A DNA stretch of 64,000 bases from Cellulophaga sp. F20128 (GTDB taxonomy: Bacteria > Bacteroidota > Bacteroidia > Flavobacteriales > Flavobacteriaceae). The notes below the pieces were generated by a model that was not told the DNA's origin, ran no database searches, and was given only the letters and a program-made list of their open reading frames with translations. The DNA is taken from the NCBI RefSeq assembly GCF_023015805.1, contig NZ_JALKBA010000005.1, forward strand, positions 178,716 to 242,715, read 5' to 3'. The translations under genes and the position numbers were made by a program. Positions 26,106-35,492 of this stretch are shown in pieces (within the stretch, counting starts at the first letter, position 1; every line of letters starts with the position of its first letter).

Positions 26106-26549
26106 ATGAAAAAATTTATTGGATTAATTTTATTGATGCTGCTGTTAGTTTCTTCTACTATAATTTCAACATCAAAGACAAAGAAAGCTTCAATTGAAGG
26201 AACTTGGGAACTCATAAGTTTCTATAAATATGATGGCAAAGATATCACGGATACCGTACCTACTATTGACGGATATAGACAAATTAAAATGTACAATAGC
26301 GGTAAAGTAATGTGGACAAGATATGTCCCCAATGACTCTGTAGAATGGTTTGGATATGGGACTTACAAAACCACTAAAAATTCACTGACAGAAAATCTAG
26401 AATACATGTCTGCCTCTATGCGCAAAGCTGCAAAATCACTGTATATTTATAATTTTGAACTACAACTAACCAAAACTAATTACAGTCAAATAACCGTAGA
26501 CGATGAAGGAAATAGGATTTTTTCTGAAAATTACAAACGTATCAATTAA
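26106..26549 (+). CDS. Secreted lipocalin-like protein
   Basis: 147 residues from ATG 26106, which directly starts a signal peptide (MKKFIGLILLMLLLVSSTII). The mature part begins IEGTWELISFYKYDGKDI, the GTWEL opening strand common in lipocalin-like/DUF4488-type beta-barrels of Bacteroidota, and ends VDDEGNRIFSENYKRI. No ligand or catalytic residues can be named. Single gene; its terminator is shared with the convergent trxB. Confidence 0.7.
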   Translation: MKKFIGLILLMLLLVSSTIISTSKTKKASIEGTWELISFYKYDGKDITDTVPTIDGYRQIKMYNSGKVMWTRYVPNDSVEWFGYGTYKTTKNSLTENLEYMSASMRKAAKSLYIYNFELQLTKTNYSQITVDDEGNRIFSENYKRIN

Positions 26550-26558
26550 ACCTAAAAA

Positions 26559-26597
26559 AAAAGGAGCATTCAAAGTAAAATGAACGCTCCTTTTGTA
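26559..26597. terminator. Bidirectional terminator, lipocalin-like gene / trxB
   Basis: AAAAGGAGCATTCA (26559-26572) pairs with TGAACGCTCCTTTT (26581-26594) except one A-C mismatch, with flanking A- and T-runs. It separates the convergent genes. Confidence 0.82.
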
Positions 26598-26613
26598 TAA
26601 TTATGCTTTCTTT

Positions 26614-27561
26614 TTATTCAATACTAGCCAAATAACGCTCAGCATCTAAGGCAGCCATGCATCCTGTTCCTGCAGCAGTAACGGCCTGTCTATATTCTTT
26701 ATCTTGGACATCTCCACTAGCAAATACACCAGGCATATTTGTTCGCGTAGACTTTCCTTCTGTAATTAAATAGCCTGTATCATCCATTTCTAATTTTCCC
26801 TTAAAAATGTCGGTATTTGGTTTGTGACCAATAGCTATAAACAATCCTGTAATGGCAATTTCTTCTTTTTCCTTGGTTTGGTTATTCACCATACGCAATC
26901 CTTCTACTACCTGTTCTCCTAATACTTCGTCTACCTCCGTATTATACTTCACCGTAATATTAGAAAGGTTGTTTACCCTATGTTGCATGGCCTTAGAGGC
27001 ACGCATCTCATCCTTACGGACTAACATGGTTACATTTTTACAGATGTTTGCCAAATAAGAAGCTTCTTCTGCTGCAGTATCTCCTGCCCCAACAATTGCT
27101 ACATCCTGCCCCTTATAAAAGAAACCATCACAGACTGCACATGCAGACACACCGCCACCTCTTAGGCGTTGTTCACTTTCTATCCCTAAATACTTGGCCG
27201 TTGCTCCGGTAGAAATAATTACGGTTTCTGCTTCTATCGTATTTCTATTGTCTACCACAACCTTATGAATACCACCAATTTTATCACTAAATTCTACGGC
27301 AGTAACCATTCCAATTCTCACTTCAGTACCAAAACGTTCTGCTTGCGTTTGCAGTTGCACCATCATAGTTGGCCCATCTATACCTTCTGGATATCCCGGG
27401 AAATTATCAACCTCTGTTGTAGTGGTCAATTGTCCTCCTGGCTCCATTCCTGTATACATAATGGGTTTTAAGTCTGCCCTAGCCGCATATATTGCAGCTG
27501 TATATCCTGCTGGTCCTGAACCTATAATTAAGCATTTAATTCTTTCTATCGTATCAGACAT
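26614..27561 (-). CDS. trxB: Thioredoxin-disulfide reductase TrxB
   Basis: 315 residues. FAD-binding CLIIGSGPAGYTAAIYAARA, the redox-active CAVC at 141-144 followed by DGFFYKG, NADPH-binding VAIVGAGDTAAEEASYL, and the C-terminal GVFASGDVQD with RQAVTAAGTGCMAALDAE are all intact and in the low-molecular-weight TrxR order. It transfers NADPH electrons to thioredoxin in the cytoplasm. A TACATTTG element precedes the start. OxyR in the same window is a plausible regulator, unproven. Confidence 0.95.
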   Translation of the reverse strand: MSDTIERIKCLIIGSGPAGYTAAIYAARADLKPIMYTGMEPGGQLTTTTEVDNFPGYPEGIDGPTMMVQLQTQAERFGTEVRIGMVTAVEFSDKIGGIHKVVVDNRNTIEAETVIISTGATAKYLGIESEQRLRGGGVSACAVCDGFFYKGQDVAIVGAGDTAAEEASYLANICKNVTMLVRKDEMRASKAMQHRVNNLSNITVKYNTEVDEVLGEQVVEGLRMVNNQTKEKEEIAITGLFIAIGHKPNTDIFKGKLEMDDTGYLITEGKSTRTNMPGVFASGDVQDKEYRQAVTAAGTGCMAALDAERYLASIE

Positions 27562-27588
27562 AATTTATTCTTATTTTTTTTGAGACAA

Positions 27589-27596
27589 CAAATGTA
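27589..27596 (-). promoter_or_regulatory. Putative -7 element of trxB
   Basis: TACATTTG on the - strand, 27 bases before the trxB ATG; no TTG at the proper -33 distance. Confidence 0.5.
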
Positions 27597-27671
27597 ATTT
27601 TTTTAGGCTATATGATTCCCTAAAAGTTATCAATAGTTATAATACAATCATAATCATACACTATTGTGAGC

Positions 27672-28811
27672 TTATTGTACCATTTGCAACGTTGCTACGG
27701 TTCTAAAGCCTGTATGCTCGGCAGAGGAATCTGTACTAGAGGCCATACGTGCCGATATTCGATAACTTGCACAATAAGAGTCACTACACAAAAAGGATCC
27801 ACCTTTAATAACCTTTTCCTTTACATAAGGGTTTTGAGGGTTGTATGCCGTTGCCGCTCCCGACGGGTTTTTTACAATTGAATTACTGGACTGTTCTTTA
27901 TAATAATTGGTATTGTACCAATCTCCTGTCCATTCCCATACATTTCCTGCCATATCATATAACCCGTATCCGTTAGGTTGATATGATTTCACAGGAGCTC
28001 TATTCTCAAAGCCATCTGCCTTGGTATTTTTTACAGGAAACTCCCCTTCCCAACTATTGGCAGTCTTAGAGAGTTCTTTTATATCATCTCCCCAAAAAAA
28101 GATAGTCCCGTTTTTTCCACCACTCGCTGCATATTCCCATTCCGATTCAGTAGGCAATCTTCTTCCTGCCCAATTGCAATACGCTAAAGCATCTTCATAA
28201 GCAATCTGCACTACGGGATGATCTTCTAACCCTTTTATAGAACTATCAGGTCCGTTTGGATGTTTCCAATTGGCACCAATGGTCCAATGCCACCACTGAG
28301 AAAAATCGTAAAGATTTGGTAGGGTAGATTTTGTTTTTTTAAAGGTTAAAGATCCTGGTTGTAAAATAGAGTCATGTGGCTTTGGAGTGCCTTCAGGAAC
28401 TTGTTTTTTCATTTCTTCCCAATCTATTTCTCGTTCTGCAATGGTGAGGTAACCAGTTTCCTTCACAAATTTTGAAAATTGTGCATTGGTTACTTCTGTG
28501 ATATCCATAAAAAAGCCATCAACGGCCACCTTATGAACCGGTTTCTCATGATCCATGGCCATTTTATCTTGAGGAACTGCCCCTTGCTCAAATTCCCCTC
28601 CCGGTATCCAAACCATTCCTTCCGGTGTCTTTACACCTTCGGGCACTTCTTTTATGATTTTAAAATCTATTACTTTTTTAACTTCTGTTTTTTCAGTAGT
28701 ACTAGTATCTTTATTAACGTCTTGTTTTTTTTCTTCTTTACATTGCACAACGAATTGTACGATAAAAAACAACGCTAAAAATTGTACTGTACCTATAACT
28801 TTACCTTTCAT
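27672..28811 (-). CDS. Formylglycine-generating enzyme-like (SUMF1) lipoprotein
   Basis: 379 residues with lipobox FVVQC (Cys24). The FGE-sulfatase fold is evident: GMVWIPGGEFEQGAVPQ, HKVAVDGFFMDITEVTNAQF, RRLPTESEWEYAASGG, YGLYDMAGNVWEWTGDWY. The C-terminal block GGSFLCSDSYCASYR carries Cys342 and Cys347, spaced like the two copper-binding active-site cysteines of human SUMF1, and is followed by ARMASSTDSSAEHTGFR. True FGEs oxidise the Cys of CxPxR in sulfatases to formylglycine. A CSPSR sulfatase is at 15506. Many FGE-like domains are non-enzymatic, but both cysteines are kept here. Single-gene unit, preceded by TATCTTTG. Confidence 0.82.
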   Translation of the reverse strand: MKGKVIGTVQFLALFFIVQFVVQCKEEKKQDVNKDTSTTEKTEVKKVIDFKIIKEVPEGVKTPEGMVWIPGGEFEQGAVPQDKMAMDHEKPVHKVAVDGFFMDITEVTNAQFSKFVKETGYLTIAEREIDWEEMKKQVPEGTPKPHDSILQPGSLTFKKTKSTLPNLYDFSQWWHWTIGANWKHPNGPDSSIKGLEDHPVVQIAYEDALAYCNWAGRRLPTESEWEYAASGGKNGTIFFWGDDIKELSKTANSWEGEFPVKNTKADGFENRAPVKSYQPNGYGLYDMAGNVWEWTGDWYNTNYYKEQSSNSIVKNPSGAATAYNPQNPYVKEKVIKGGSFLCSDSYCASYRISARMASSTDSSAEHTGFRTVATLQMVQ

Positions 28812-28846
28812 AACCTTCCTCTATTACTTTAAATAATTGCTTATCA

Positions 28847-28854
28847 CAAAGATA
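28847..28854 (-). promoter_or_regulatory. Putative -7 element of the FGE-like gene
   Basis: TATCTTTG on the - strand, 35 bases before the ATG, lying just past the terminator of the upstream operon. No -33 TTG at the right distance. Confidence 0.4.
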
Positions 28855-28864
28855 TCAATCTCTA

Positions 28865-28907
28865 TAAAAAAAACTCGTGATTCCAATAAATAATTGAATC
28901 ACGAGTT
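28865..28907 (-). terminator. Terminator of the sugar-catabolic operon
   Basis: AACTCGTGATTC (28872-28883) and GAATCACGAGTT (28896-28907) are perfectly complementary, with a run of A on the left that is the U-run on the - strand transcript. It follows the stop of the large cytochrome gene. Confidence 0.88.
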
Positions 28908-28950
28908 CTTTATGATGTAAAACTTTCTTAGCTGTAGAACTAACTATAGC

Positions 28951-31900
28951 TTATTCTTCCATTGGATGTTCTTTTAATAATTCATCTGGAGCATAAAATC
29001 CTTTTTTATCTTTAATTTTTTCTCGAACTTCTTTCACTTTCTCAGGTGAAATTGCAGATGCTTTATTTCCAAAAGAATTTCTAACATAGGTTAATACTGC
29101 GGCAACCTCATCGTCCTTCAACATACCTTCAAAAGGTGTCATTGGCACTTGACCAGGGTACTGCTTCCCTAAAACCTCTATAGGTCCCATTAAGCCTTTT
29201 AACGTCAGTTTAATCAAGCGTTCTTCATTACCTATAGCCCAATGCGATTTTGAAATTGGCGGGAAGCCTGAAGCCTCTAAACCTTTTCCGTCGGGTTGGT
29301 GACAAGTAACACAGAAACCTTCTCTGTTGTATATTTCTGCCCCTTTCACATACAACGCTTTTTCTGCTCCTTTTAAGGTTGTTTTAACCTTAATAGCATC
29401 TGGATCTTCACCCATACTATGTCCATTTAAATGTGCCACAGCCGCTTCATAGGGTTGTTTCATCCAATCATCTAAAGGCATTTTCCCTGCTTCTTCTAAT
29501 ATTGGATTCCCCACTTCTGGTGTTAACCAAGATGCGGCCACAAATGCTTCTAGTCGAACGCGAGGGTTTTCATCTTGTACAGCTTTTAGCAATAATTCGG
29601 GCTGGTTTTTTATTTGGTGCCCTGCATAACGCAATACTTTTACTGCAGCAGCTCTTGCTCTAAAATCTTTGGCACTAAGCATTTGGTTTAAAAGATCGGC
29701 ATCAATTCTATTTAATCCCCAAGTTGTCCATAGTGCTTCTAGCATATGGTGCTCATATCGGGCATCATTTTTATCCAAACTAGCCGTCCATGCTTTTAGT
29801 TTTGCTAACACCTCATCAGCATCTCTAGCTCTTAACTCCCTTTTAGTTCGGTAGCGTGTTCTATATTCTGGAAGTTTTAAATTCTCTAACAACTCATCAA
29901 TAGAAGCATCTGCAACCTTTGCAATTTTAACAAGAGGTCTTGAAGGGTATGTAATTCTATAAATTCTTCCATGTACATGATCTCTAAATGGATCACGTGC
30001 ATTGTGTTGCATGTGTCCAATTAAAACATTGTGCCAATCTATAAAATATAAAGATCCGTCTGGTGCAAACTCTAAATCTACAGGACGAAAGTTTTTATCT
30101 GAAGACTTTATCAAATCTAATCTATGCTTACTAATATAACCTGCTGATTCTGGATCATCAACTATAGAATGTTGCTTTGCTCCTAAAAATCCAATGGTAT
30201 TATTAATTAAAATATCCCCTTGTACCTCATCTGGAAAATGACTACTAGAAACAAATTCTAAACCAGAAGTTGGTCTAACTCTGTGCGCATTTTCTAATAA
30301 GTTTTTTGGCCTAGGGTTTGCATTTCCATATCTTGGTTTAATTGTTCCTGGCATCATCCAAGTCATATCCGGTCCAGAAGTATGTTCAAAGAAATTTTGA
30401 CCCCATTCATCAAAGGCAATACCCCAAGGGTTTGGAATAGACAATTGAGCTGTACGCTCTAAATGATGTCTTTGCGGACTGTATCTGTAAAAACCACCAT
30501 TGGTACCACGTACTGGTCCATAAGCGGTTTCTACGTTAGTATGTAAAAATACGCCTTCACCCATATATATAGCTCCCGATGGATCTGTAACAAATGCACT
30601 AATGGCATGGTGGGTATCATGATCGTCAAAACCACTTAAAATTACTTCTGTCTCATCTGCTTTATCATCACCATCTGTATCTTTTATCAACACCAAATTA
30701 GTTCCTTGAGACACATAAACACCTTCGGGTGCAAATTCAAATCCAATGGTTAAACTTAAGCCATCTGCAAACACTGTTTCTTTGTCTGCCTTACCATCAT
30801 TGTCTGTATCTTCATAAATTATAAGTTTATCGTTGGGTTTGCCATCTCCTGGCTTGTAGTGCGGATAACTTGGCATTACACCAACCCATAATCTTCCCTT
30901 ATTATCAAAAGACATTTGTACTGGATTCGCTAAATTTTCAAACTCTTCCTCAGAGGCAAATAATTCTACCTTATAGCCTTCAGCAGTTTCAATAGTAGCC
31001 TCTGCTTCTTTCCCATATAAATAATCTGGATTTCCGTTCTTATTACTTTGCTTATAGTTGGTTTCAACCTCTGGAAGTTTTGAAGTTTTTGCATCCGCAG
31101 CAGCTAAATCCATTGTTTTTCCTTTTACTGCTTCCCAAATCGCTTGATCGCGAATATCGGTCATCTCTCGAATTTTTTCTACTTCAAAAGGATAGTTAGC
31201 AGGTCCAAAAGGATTGTAACGTCTTCCGTAAGCATGTACACCATTTGGAATCTTATAATCATTATGCCAAAACCAATTTTTTTCCATTACGGCATCATGA
31301 ACTAAACTTCTATTAGCTTCAGCTTTAGTACTAGTTTCACCAAATATTTTATCTGCTAGCAGGGTTGAAAATCGTTGGTATCCAAGATCATTTAACTGAA
31401 AACCATCTGCAGTTAAATCGGCCTCTTCTGAAGCATACCAACTTTTTGTTGGAGCAAAAGCATCTACAAACAGCACATCATTAGCCGCTGCAACCTCTTG
31501 CATGGCTTTGGTGTACATCTCTAAATTTTCATTTTCTTTTACACCATTAGGTAAGTCCATTTTAGCAGACAAATCTTCAAAAGCGATAGGAGAAACAATT
31601 GCCAGTTTAGGAGTATTTTCCCCATTGTATTGCTGCTTTTTTGTATGATCTATAAAAGCTTGTAATTCTGCTTTGTAGTTTTCTAAACTCGCTGCTCCTT
31701 CAAAAGATTCATTATATCCAAAAAATGCAATCACAATATCCGTCTTCAACATTGTAAGCCATTCATCTGGTGTAGGAAAATGTCCTGTACTTCCTGATTT
31801 TTGAGCTAATTCGGTTTGAAAAACCTCAGCCCCAGGAAAAGCCCAAGGAGATTTACGAGAAGAGTGCGGCCTAAATCCTGGTGTATTACCACCATCTCCC

Positions 31901-32130
31901 ATATTTCGTATATACAATAAACTATCTGGGTATCGCAATTGCAACTCCGTTTCAAAATGGCCAAAGTTTATCATTCTTGAAGCCAAGTTATTGCCCACAA
32001 AGACAATATGATCGTTTTTATGTACCTTAATTACATTTTCGTTTGTAGCATTGCCACAACTATACATGGCCAAAACCAAACATAGCATCGCTACCATTCT
32101 TTTACACATTATTATTGTTTTTGTTTTCAT
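28951..32130 (-). CDS. SGNH-like / PVC-type dehydrogenase / HEAT / cytochrome c lipoprotein
   Basis: 1059 residues, predicted lipoprotein (hydrophobic signal, Cys25 in YSC). Residues about 40-270 look like a GDSL/SGNH module (HIVFVGNNLASRM, IRNMGDGGNTPG, VIAFFGYNESF, LAIVSPIAFEDL, DGFQLNDLGYQRF). About 370-730 is a propeller of the membrane-bound dehydrogenase type (TIGR02604-like; NPVQMSFDNKGRLWVGVMPS, IYEDTDNDGKADKETVF, HVHGRIYRITYP). Then come HEAT-like helices (RAAAVKVLRYAGHQIKN). A cytochrome c domain has one heme site, CVTCH, with a distal Met probably in PMTPFEGM. Such proteins oxidise sugars or alcohols in the periplasm and pass electrons to heme c; substrate unknown. Last gene of the leftward operon. 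Confidence 0.85.
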   Translation of the reverse strand: MKTKTIIMCKRMVAMLCLVLAMYSCGNATNENVIKVHKNDHIVFVGNNLASRMINFGHFETELQLRYPDSLLYIRNMGDGGNTPGFRPHSSRKSPWAFPGAEVFQTELAQKSGSTGHFPTPDEWLTMLKTDIVIAFFGYNESFEGAASLENYKAELQAFIDHTKKQQYNGENTPKLAIVSPIAFEDLSAKMDLPNGVKENENLEMYTKAMQEVAAANDVLFVDAFAPTKSWYASEEADLTADGFQLNDLGYQRFSTLLADKIFGETSTKAEANRSLVHDAVMEKNWFWHNDYKIPNGVHAYGRRYNPFGPANYPFEVEKIREMTDIRDQAIWEAVKGKTMDLAAADAKTSKLPEVETNYKQSNKNGNPDYLYGKEAEATIETAEGYKVELFASEEEFENLANPVQMSFDNKGRLWVGVMPSYPHYKPGDGKPNDKLIIYEDTDNDGKADKETVFADGLSLTIGFEFAPEGVYVSQGTNLVLIKDTDGDDKADETEVILSGFDDHDTHHAISAFVTDPSGAIYMGEGVFLHTNVETAYGPVRGTNGGFYRYSPQRHHLERTAQLSIPNPWGIAFDEWGQNFFEHTSGPDMTWMMPGTIKPRYGNANPRPKNLLENAHRVRPTSGLEFVSSSHFPDEVQGDILINNTIGFLGAKQHSIVDDPESAGYISKHRLDLIKSSDKNFRPVDLEFAPDGSLYFIDWHNVLIGHMQHNARDPFRDHVHGRIYRITYPSRPLVKIAKVADASIDELLENLKLPEYRTRYRTKRELRARDADEVLAKLKAWTASLDKNDARYEHHMLEALWTTWGLNRIDADLLNQMLSAKDFRARAAAVKVLRYAGHQIKNQPELLLKAVQDENPRVRLEAFVAASWLTPEVGNPILEEAGKMPLDDWMKQPYEAAVAHLNGHSMGEDPDAIKVKTTLKGAEKALYVKGAEIYNREGFCVTCHQPDGKGLEASGFPPISKSHWAIGNEERLIKLTLKGLMGPIEVLGKQYPGQVPMTPFEGMLKDDEVAAVLTYVRNSFGNKASAISPEKVKEVREKIKDKKGFYAPDELLKEHPMEE

Positions 32131-32153
32131 AATTTACTTAATATGGTATGGAT

Positions 32154-33125
32154 CTAATTTAAATTTATATGTTTTCCTTCTGCTGCTGATAGTTCACATG
32201 CTTCAATAATTTTCTGGCAAGTAATTGCATCCTCTATAGTAGACAAGGGTGCTTCATTATTTCGTACCACATTATTAATAAAATGTGTTGCTGTATTTTT
32301 TATCGTCTCTGGATAACTCTGGTACGTTTGCGAATGTGCACCATTTCTATCATTTATCACCCAATCTCTATAACTGTAGCGTGTACTCCCTTTGGTACCA
32401 ATTACTTTTATGATACAAGTCCACGGATCACCAGCGTGATCATCATTGGCAAAACTAGCACATAAATGACTTAAAGAACCGTTTTGCATTTGAATATTTG
32501 CCATAGCCACATTTTCTTGAGGTGCCAGGGTTGCATCTACCGTATGTTTAAAACAGGAAACTGTTTTTGGTTGTCCGGCCAAATAAAGCATGGTATAACT
32601 ATGATGTGTCAAAATTTGTCGAATTACGCCTGGGTACCTCGCTCTTATTTCATCAGCATGGTGAATATTGTACATCATATAAAACTGAGTCACTTTTCCC
32701 AGTTTGCCACTTTGTATCATTGCTTGTGCACGATTTATACTATCTTCATAAATATAATTGTGTACCGGCATGCATTTTACCCCAGCTTTCGCAACTGCTT
32801 TTTGCATTTGAAGAAGTTCAGCTATACTAGAAGCTGCAGGTTTTTCTACCAAAATATGCTTTCCAGCTTCCGCGGCTCTTATTGTATACTCACAATGCGT
32901 TTCCATATTGGTTAAAATAAAAACAGCATCTACAATGGGGTCATTAAACAAATCATCTATAGTGGCATAGGTCTTACAACCAAACTTATCTGCTTTAATT
33001 TTTCCCTTTGCAAAAGTTCTATTCCACAAACCAACAAGTTGAGCCCCCTTCATATTAACGATAGCCTCTGCGTGTAAATCTGCAATATCTCCTGCTCCAA
33101 TAAATGCTATTCTTATCGTTTCCAT
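32154..33125 (-). CDS. Gfo/Idh/MocA family oxidoreductase
   Basis: 323 residues. Rossmann fold IRIAFIGAGDIADLHAEAIV, then the family's EKPAASSIAELLQM with the conserved Lys, MPVHNYIYEDSINRAQAMIQ, and a C-terminal alpha/beta dimerisation domain with HHSYTMLYLAGQP. These enzymes oxidise or reduce the C2/C3/C1 hydroxyl of sugars and cyclitols with NAD(P). One of two paralogues in this operon (the other at 35493), which suggests sequential oxidation steps. A single base separates it from the upstream epimerase gene. Confidence 0.88.
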   Translation of the reverse strand: METIRIAFIGAGDIADLHAEAIVNMKGAQLVGLWNRTFAKGKIKADKFGCKTYATIDDLFNDPIVDAVFILTNMETHCEYTIRAAEAGKHILVEKPAASSIAELLQMQKAVAKAGVKCMPVHNYIYEDSINRAQAMIQSGKLGKVTQFYMMYNIHHADEIRARYPGVIRQILTHHSYTMLYLAGQPKTVSCFKHTVDATLAPQENVAMANIQMQNGSLSHLCASFANDDHAGDPWTCIIKVIGTKGSTRYSYRDWVINDRNGAHSQTYQSYPETIKNTATHFINNVVRNNEAPLSTIEDAITCQKIIEACELSAAEGKHINLN

Positions 33126-33126
33126 A

Positions 33127-34140
33127 TTATTCTACGGAATAATTTAATGTTCCCTTTTCTGCCATGGCTTTAAATTCTAACAAAGAATGTTTTACGCCAT
33201 TTTCAATACTTGTTAATGGAATGCTTTTAAATGTTTTTTGAATTTTTTCATGACTTAAATCCGACACAAAAATATTAGGTGTTGCTTCTTTGGAAATAGA
33301 CAAACTCACGTAGTCTTCCATACCTAAAGCATTAGCTTGCTCCTTAACAATCGTTAAAAAGTCTTCAATACCAATGGTTTCGCCTTTGATATTAAACGCG
33401 CCAAAGCCACTGTATTCTTCCAAGGTACAAGCAGCAAAATGAGCACCTACATCTTCTACAAAATGATAATTTTCTCGTCCGTCATACGGCATTTCAAAAG
33501 GAATTAACTTTCCTAAAACAGCACCCATCGCAATGGCTTTTATCGCATTTGTTGGGGCAGATGTTTTTCCCTTATCTCTCCCCTTTCCGTAGGTAGTGTT
33601 GATCCTCAAACAAACTGTGGGAACTTTGGTTGTGTCATAAAACAAACGCGCCAAGTGTTCGCCTGCCAATTTCCAGATCCCATAATGGTTTGGTGGTGCC
33701 AATTGCGCATCTTCGGTAATACCAGGCTCTGGATACATAGCTCTAATGCCATACACCGCAGCCGAACTTGCAAAAACAAATCGCTTGAGGTTGGGTAGCT
33801 TTTCGGCCACATCAAACAAGGCCATTGTTCCGCCGGTATTAATTTCCATTCCTTGAATATGGTATTTGGAACAGTCGGGACTTTGATAGGCACCTAAATG
33901 TATAATATGTGTTGGATTTACCTTTGTAACTACGGCTTCAATAGCATCATAATCGGCAACATCCAATTTTACAAATTCTATTCTAGGGTCCAATTCCTTA
34001 CCTAACCACAGTTTTAAAGGATCTGTATTGTTTGACCTAGTAGCGACTACAATTTTTCCAACTTCTTTGGATTGTAGTAATTTATATATGGTAACGGATC
34101 CTATACAACCCGTTCCACCTGTAATAAATATTGTATGCAT
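33127..34140 (-). CDS. NAD-dependent epimerase/dehydratase (extended SDR)
   Basis: 337 residues. TIFITGGTGCIGSVTIYKLL is the NAD-binding glycine motif (GGTGCIG). FASSAAVYG carries the catalytic Ser, and the active-site Tyr-x-x-x-Lys is in NHYGIWKLAGEHLARL. REN-YHFVEDVGAHF matches substrate-domain features. Extended SDRs epimerise, dehydrate or oxidise nucleotide sugars or free sugar acids (for example uronate dehydrogenase). In this catabolic setting a free sugar or lactone substrate is more likely than a nucleotide sugar, but that is inference. Confidence 0.86.
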   Translation of the reverse strand: MHTIFITGGTGCIGSVTIYKLLQSKEVGKIVVATRSNNTDPLKLWLGKELDPRIEFVKLDVADYDAIEAVVTKVNPTHIIHLGAYQSPDCSKYHIQGMEINTGGTMALFDVAEKLPNLKRFVFASSAAVYGIRAMYPEPGITEDAQLAPPNHYGIWKLAGEHLARLFYDTTKVPTVCLRINTTYGKGRDKGKTSAPTNAIKAIAMGAVLGKLIPFEMPYDGRENYHFVEDVGAHFAACTLEEYSGFGAFNIKGETIGIEDFLTIVKEQANALGMEDYVSLSISKEATPNIFVSDLSHEKIQKTFKSIPLTSIENGVKHSLLEFKAMAEKGTLNYSVE

Positions 34141-34260
34141 TTTATATGTTTAGCAATACGCTTTAAGCTAAATGCTTATCGCTCTATTATTAATGTTAAT
34201 TTATAGACCACTTCTGGCATCCTCCGGTTGTTCTTCCAAAAGTTACCGCCTACTAAGGTA

Positions 34261-35376
34261 TCAATTCATTTTTATAACAGCCTTTACATTATTGGCTTTT
34301 ATTGAATCTTCAAAGGCTTGAGTAATATCTTCAAAACTATACTGGTTAATATACGCTTCAGATGGAAATACGCCTGTAGCCATTAATTTTTGAGCTACCA
34401 TATAATCATCACGGCAAGACCCCATTGAACCTCGCATGTTTAAGGAGGTCCGTGTTAAGTGCGTTGCATTTATAGCAACTTCTTTTGGATAGGTCGCGAT
34501 TACGCAAATATCGCCTTCTGGTTTAACAACGCTTATTGCCTCTGTAAGTACAGGAGGCACCCCTGAACATTCTATCACTAGATCTACCTGACCATTTTTG
34601 GTTCCAAATGGAATCCCCTTTGCATCTACAATTCCTTTTTTCAATTGATCTGAAAGTGAATTTTCTGGCGATACTTCAATGGTAATAAATCCTTGTTCTT
34701 TTGCTTTTTTTAGTCTTTTATCTCTATCATGGGCTATCCCAGTAATAGCAACTCTTGCTCCTGCTGCTCTTGCTAGTTCGGCCGACATTAATCCAATGAT
34801 ACCACATCCGGTAACCACCACATCTTGACCAGGTTTAATGTTAGCCTTATTGTGCAAGGCATTAACCACTACAGACAAGGGTTCTACCAAAGCCCCTTGT
34901 TCTGGTGTTAATCCATCCATTAATAGTACAACCCGATCCGATTCTAAAACTACTTGTTGTCCGAAACCACCATTTCTATGAAATCCTATTATTTCTTTAG
35001 AAGCACATAGGTTCCACTTGGAAACACTACAGGCCGGACAATCTTCTTTCTGACAACCCAACATAGCAAGTGGAGTAAAAATATCTCCCACTTTTAAGTC
35101 GCCATGATTTCCAGGTCCTAATTCTAATACCTCAGCGCTAAATTCATGGCCAATAATTCTTGGACGTTGTACCCAATCAAAATTAGACTTTCCTAAAGAC
35201 GCACTGTTATCTGAACCACAAATACCTGTGAATAGTGTTTTTGCTAATATTTCTCCTTCTTGTAATGCCGGAATTTCCATAGCAACAACAGACGTATTGC
35301 TCGTAACAGGAATTGTACTTGCCGGCGTAATTTTTTCTTTACCGTGTAAACAAAAACCTTTTATAGTTTCACTCAT
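34261..35376 (-). CDS. Zinc-dependent alcohol/polyol dehydrogenase (MDR)
   Basis: 371 residues. The catalytic zinc site shows GICGSDNSASLG (Cys) and RIIGHEFSAEVLELGPG (GHE). The structural zinc lobe has CQKEDCPACSVSKWNLC with four cysteines. Cofactor binding: DVVVTGCGIIGLMSAELARA. The organisation matches sorbitol, threonine or butanediol dehydrogenases; the long insertion before the Rossmann motif is ordinary. Role in the cluster is probably oxidation of a sugar hydroxyl with NAD. Gaps of about 120 bases on each side contain no clear terminator, so it likely belongs to the same operon. Confidence 0.87.
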   Translation of the reverse strand: MSETIKGFCLHGKEKITPASTIPVTSNTSVVAMEIPALQEGEILAKTLFTGICGSDNSASLGKSNFDWVQRPRIIGHEFSAEVLELGPGNHGDLKVGDIFTPLAMLGCQKEDCPACSVSKWNLCASKEIIGFHRNGGFGQQVVLESDRVVLLMDGLTPEQGALVEPLSVVVNALHNKANIKPGQDVVVTGCGIIGLMSAELARAAGARVAITGIAHDRDKRLKKAKEQGFITIEVSPENSLSDQLKKGIVDAKGIPFGTKNGQVDLVIECSGVPPVLTEAISVVKPEGDICVIATYPKEVAINATHLTRTSLNMRGSMGSCRDDYMVAQKLMATGVFPSEAYINQYSFEDITQAFEDSIKANNVKAVIKMN

Positions 35377-35492
35377 TTTCTAGTTTATAGTTGTTCGTTG
35401 AAATTTAGTACTTCGTGAATTCTGATCATTAATTTAACTCCTTAGACTTTAGACAAAAAAATAATTCATTCATCCTACTTAACTCCAATGTT

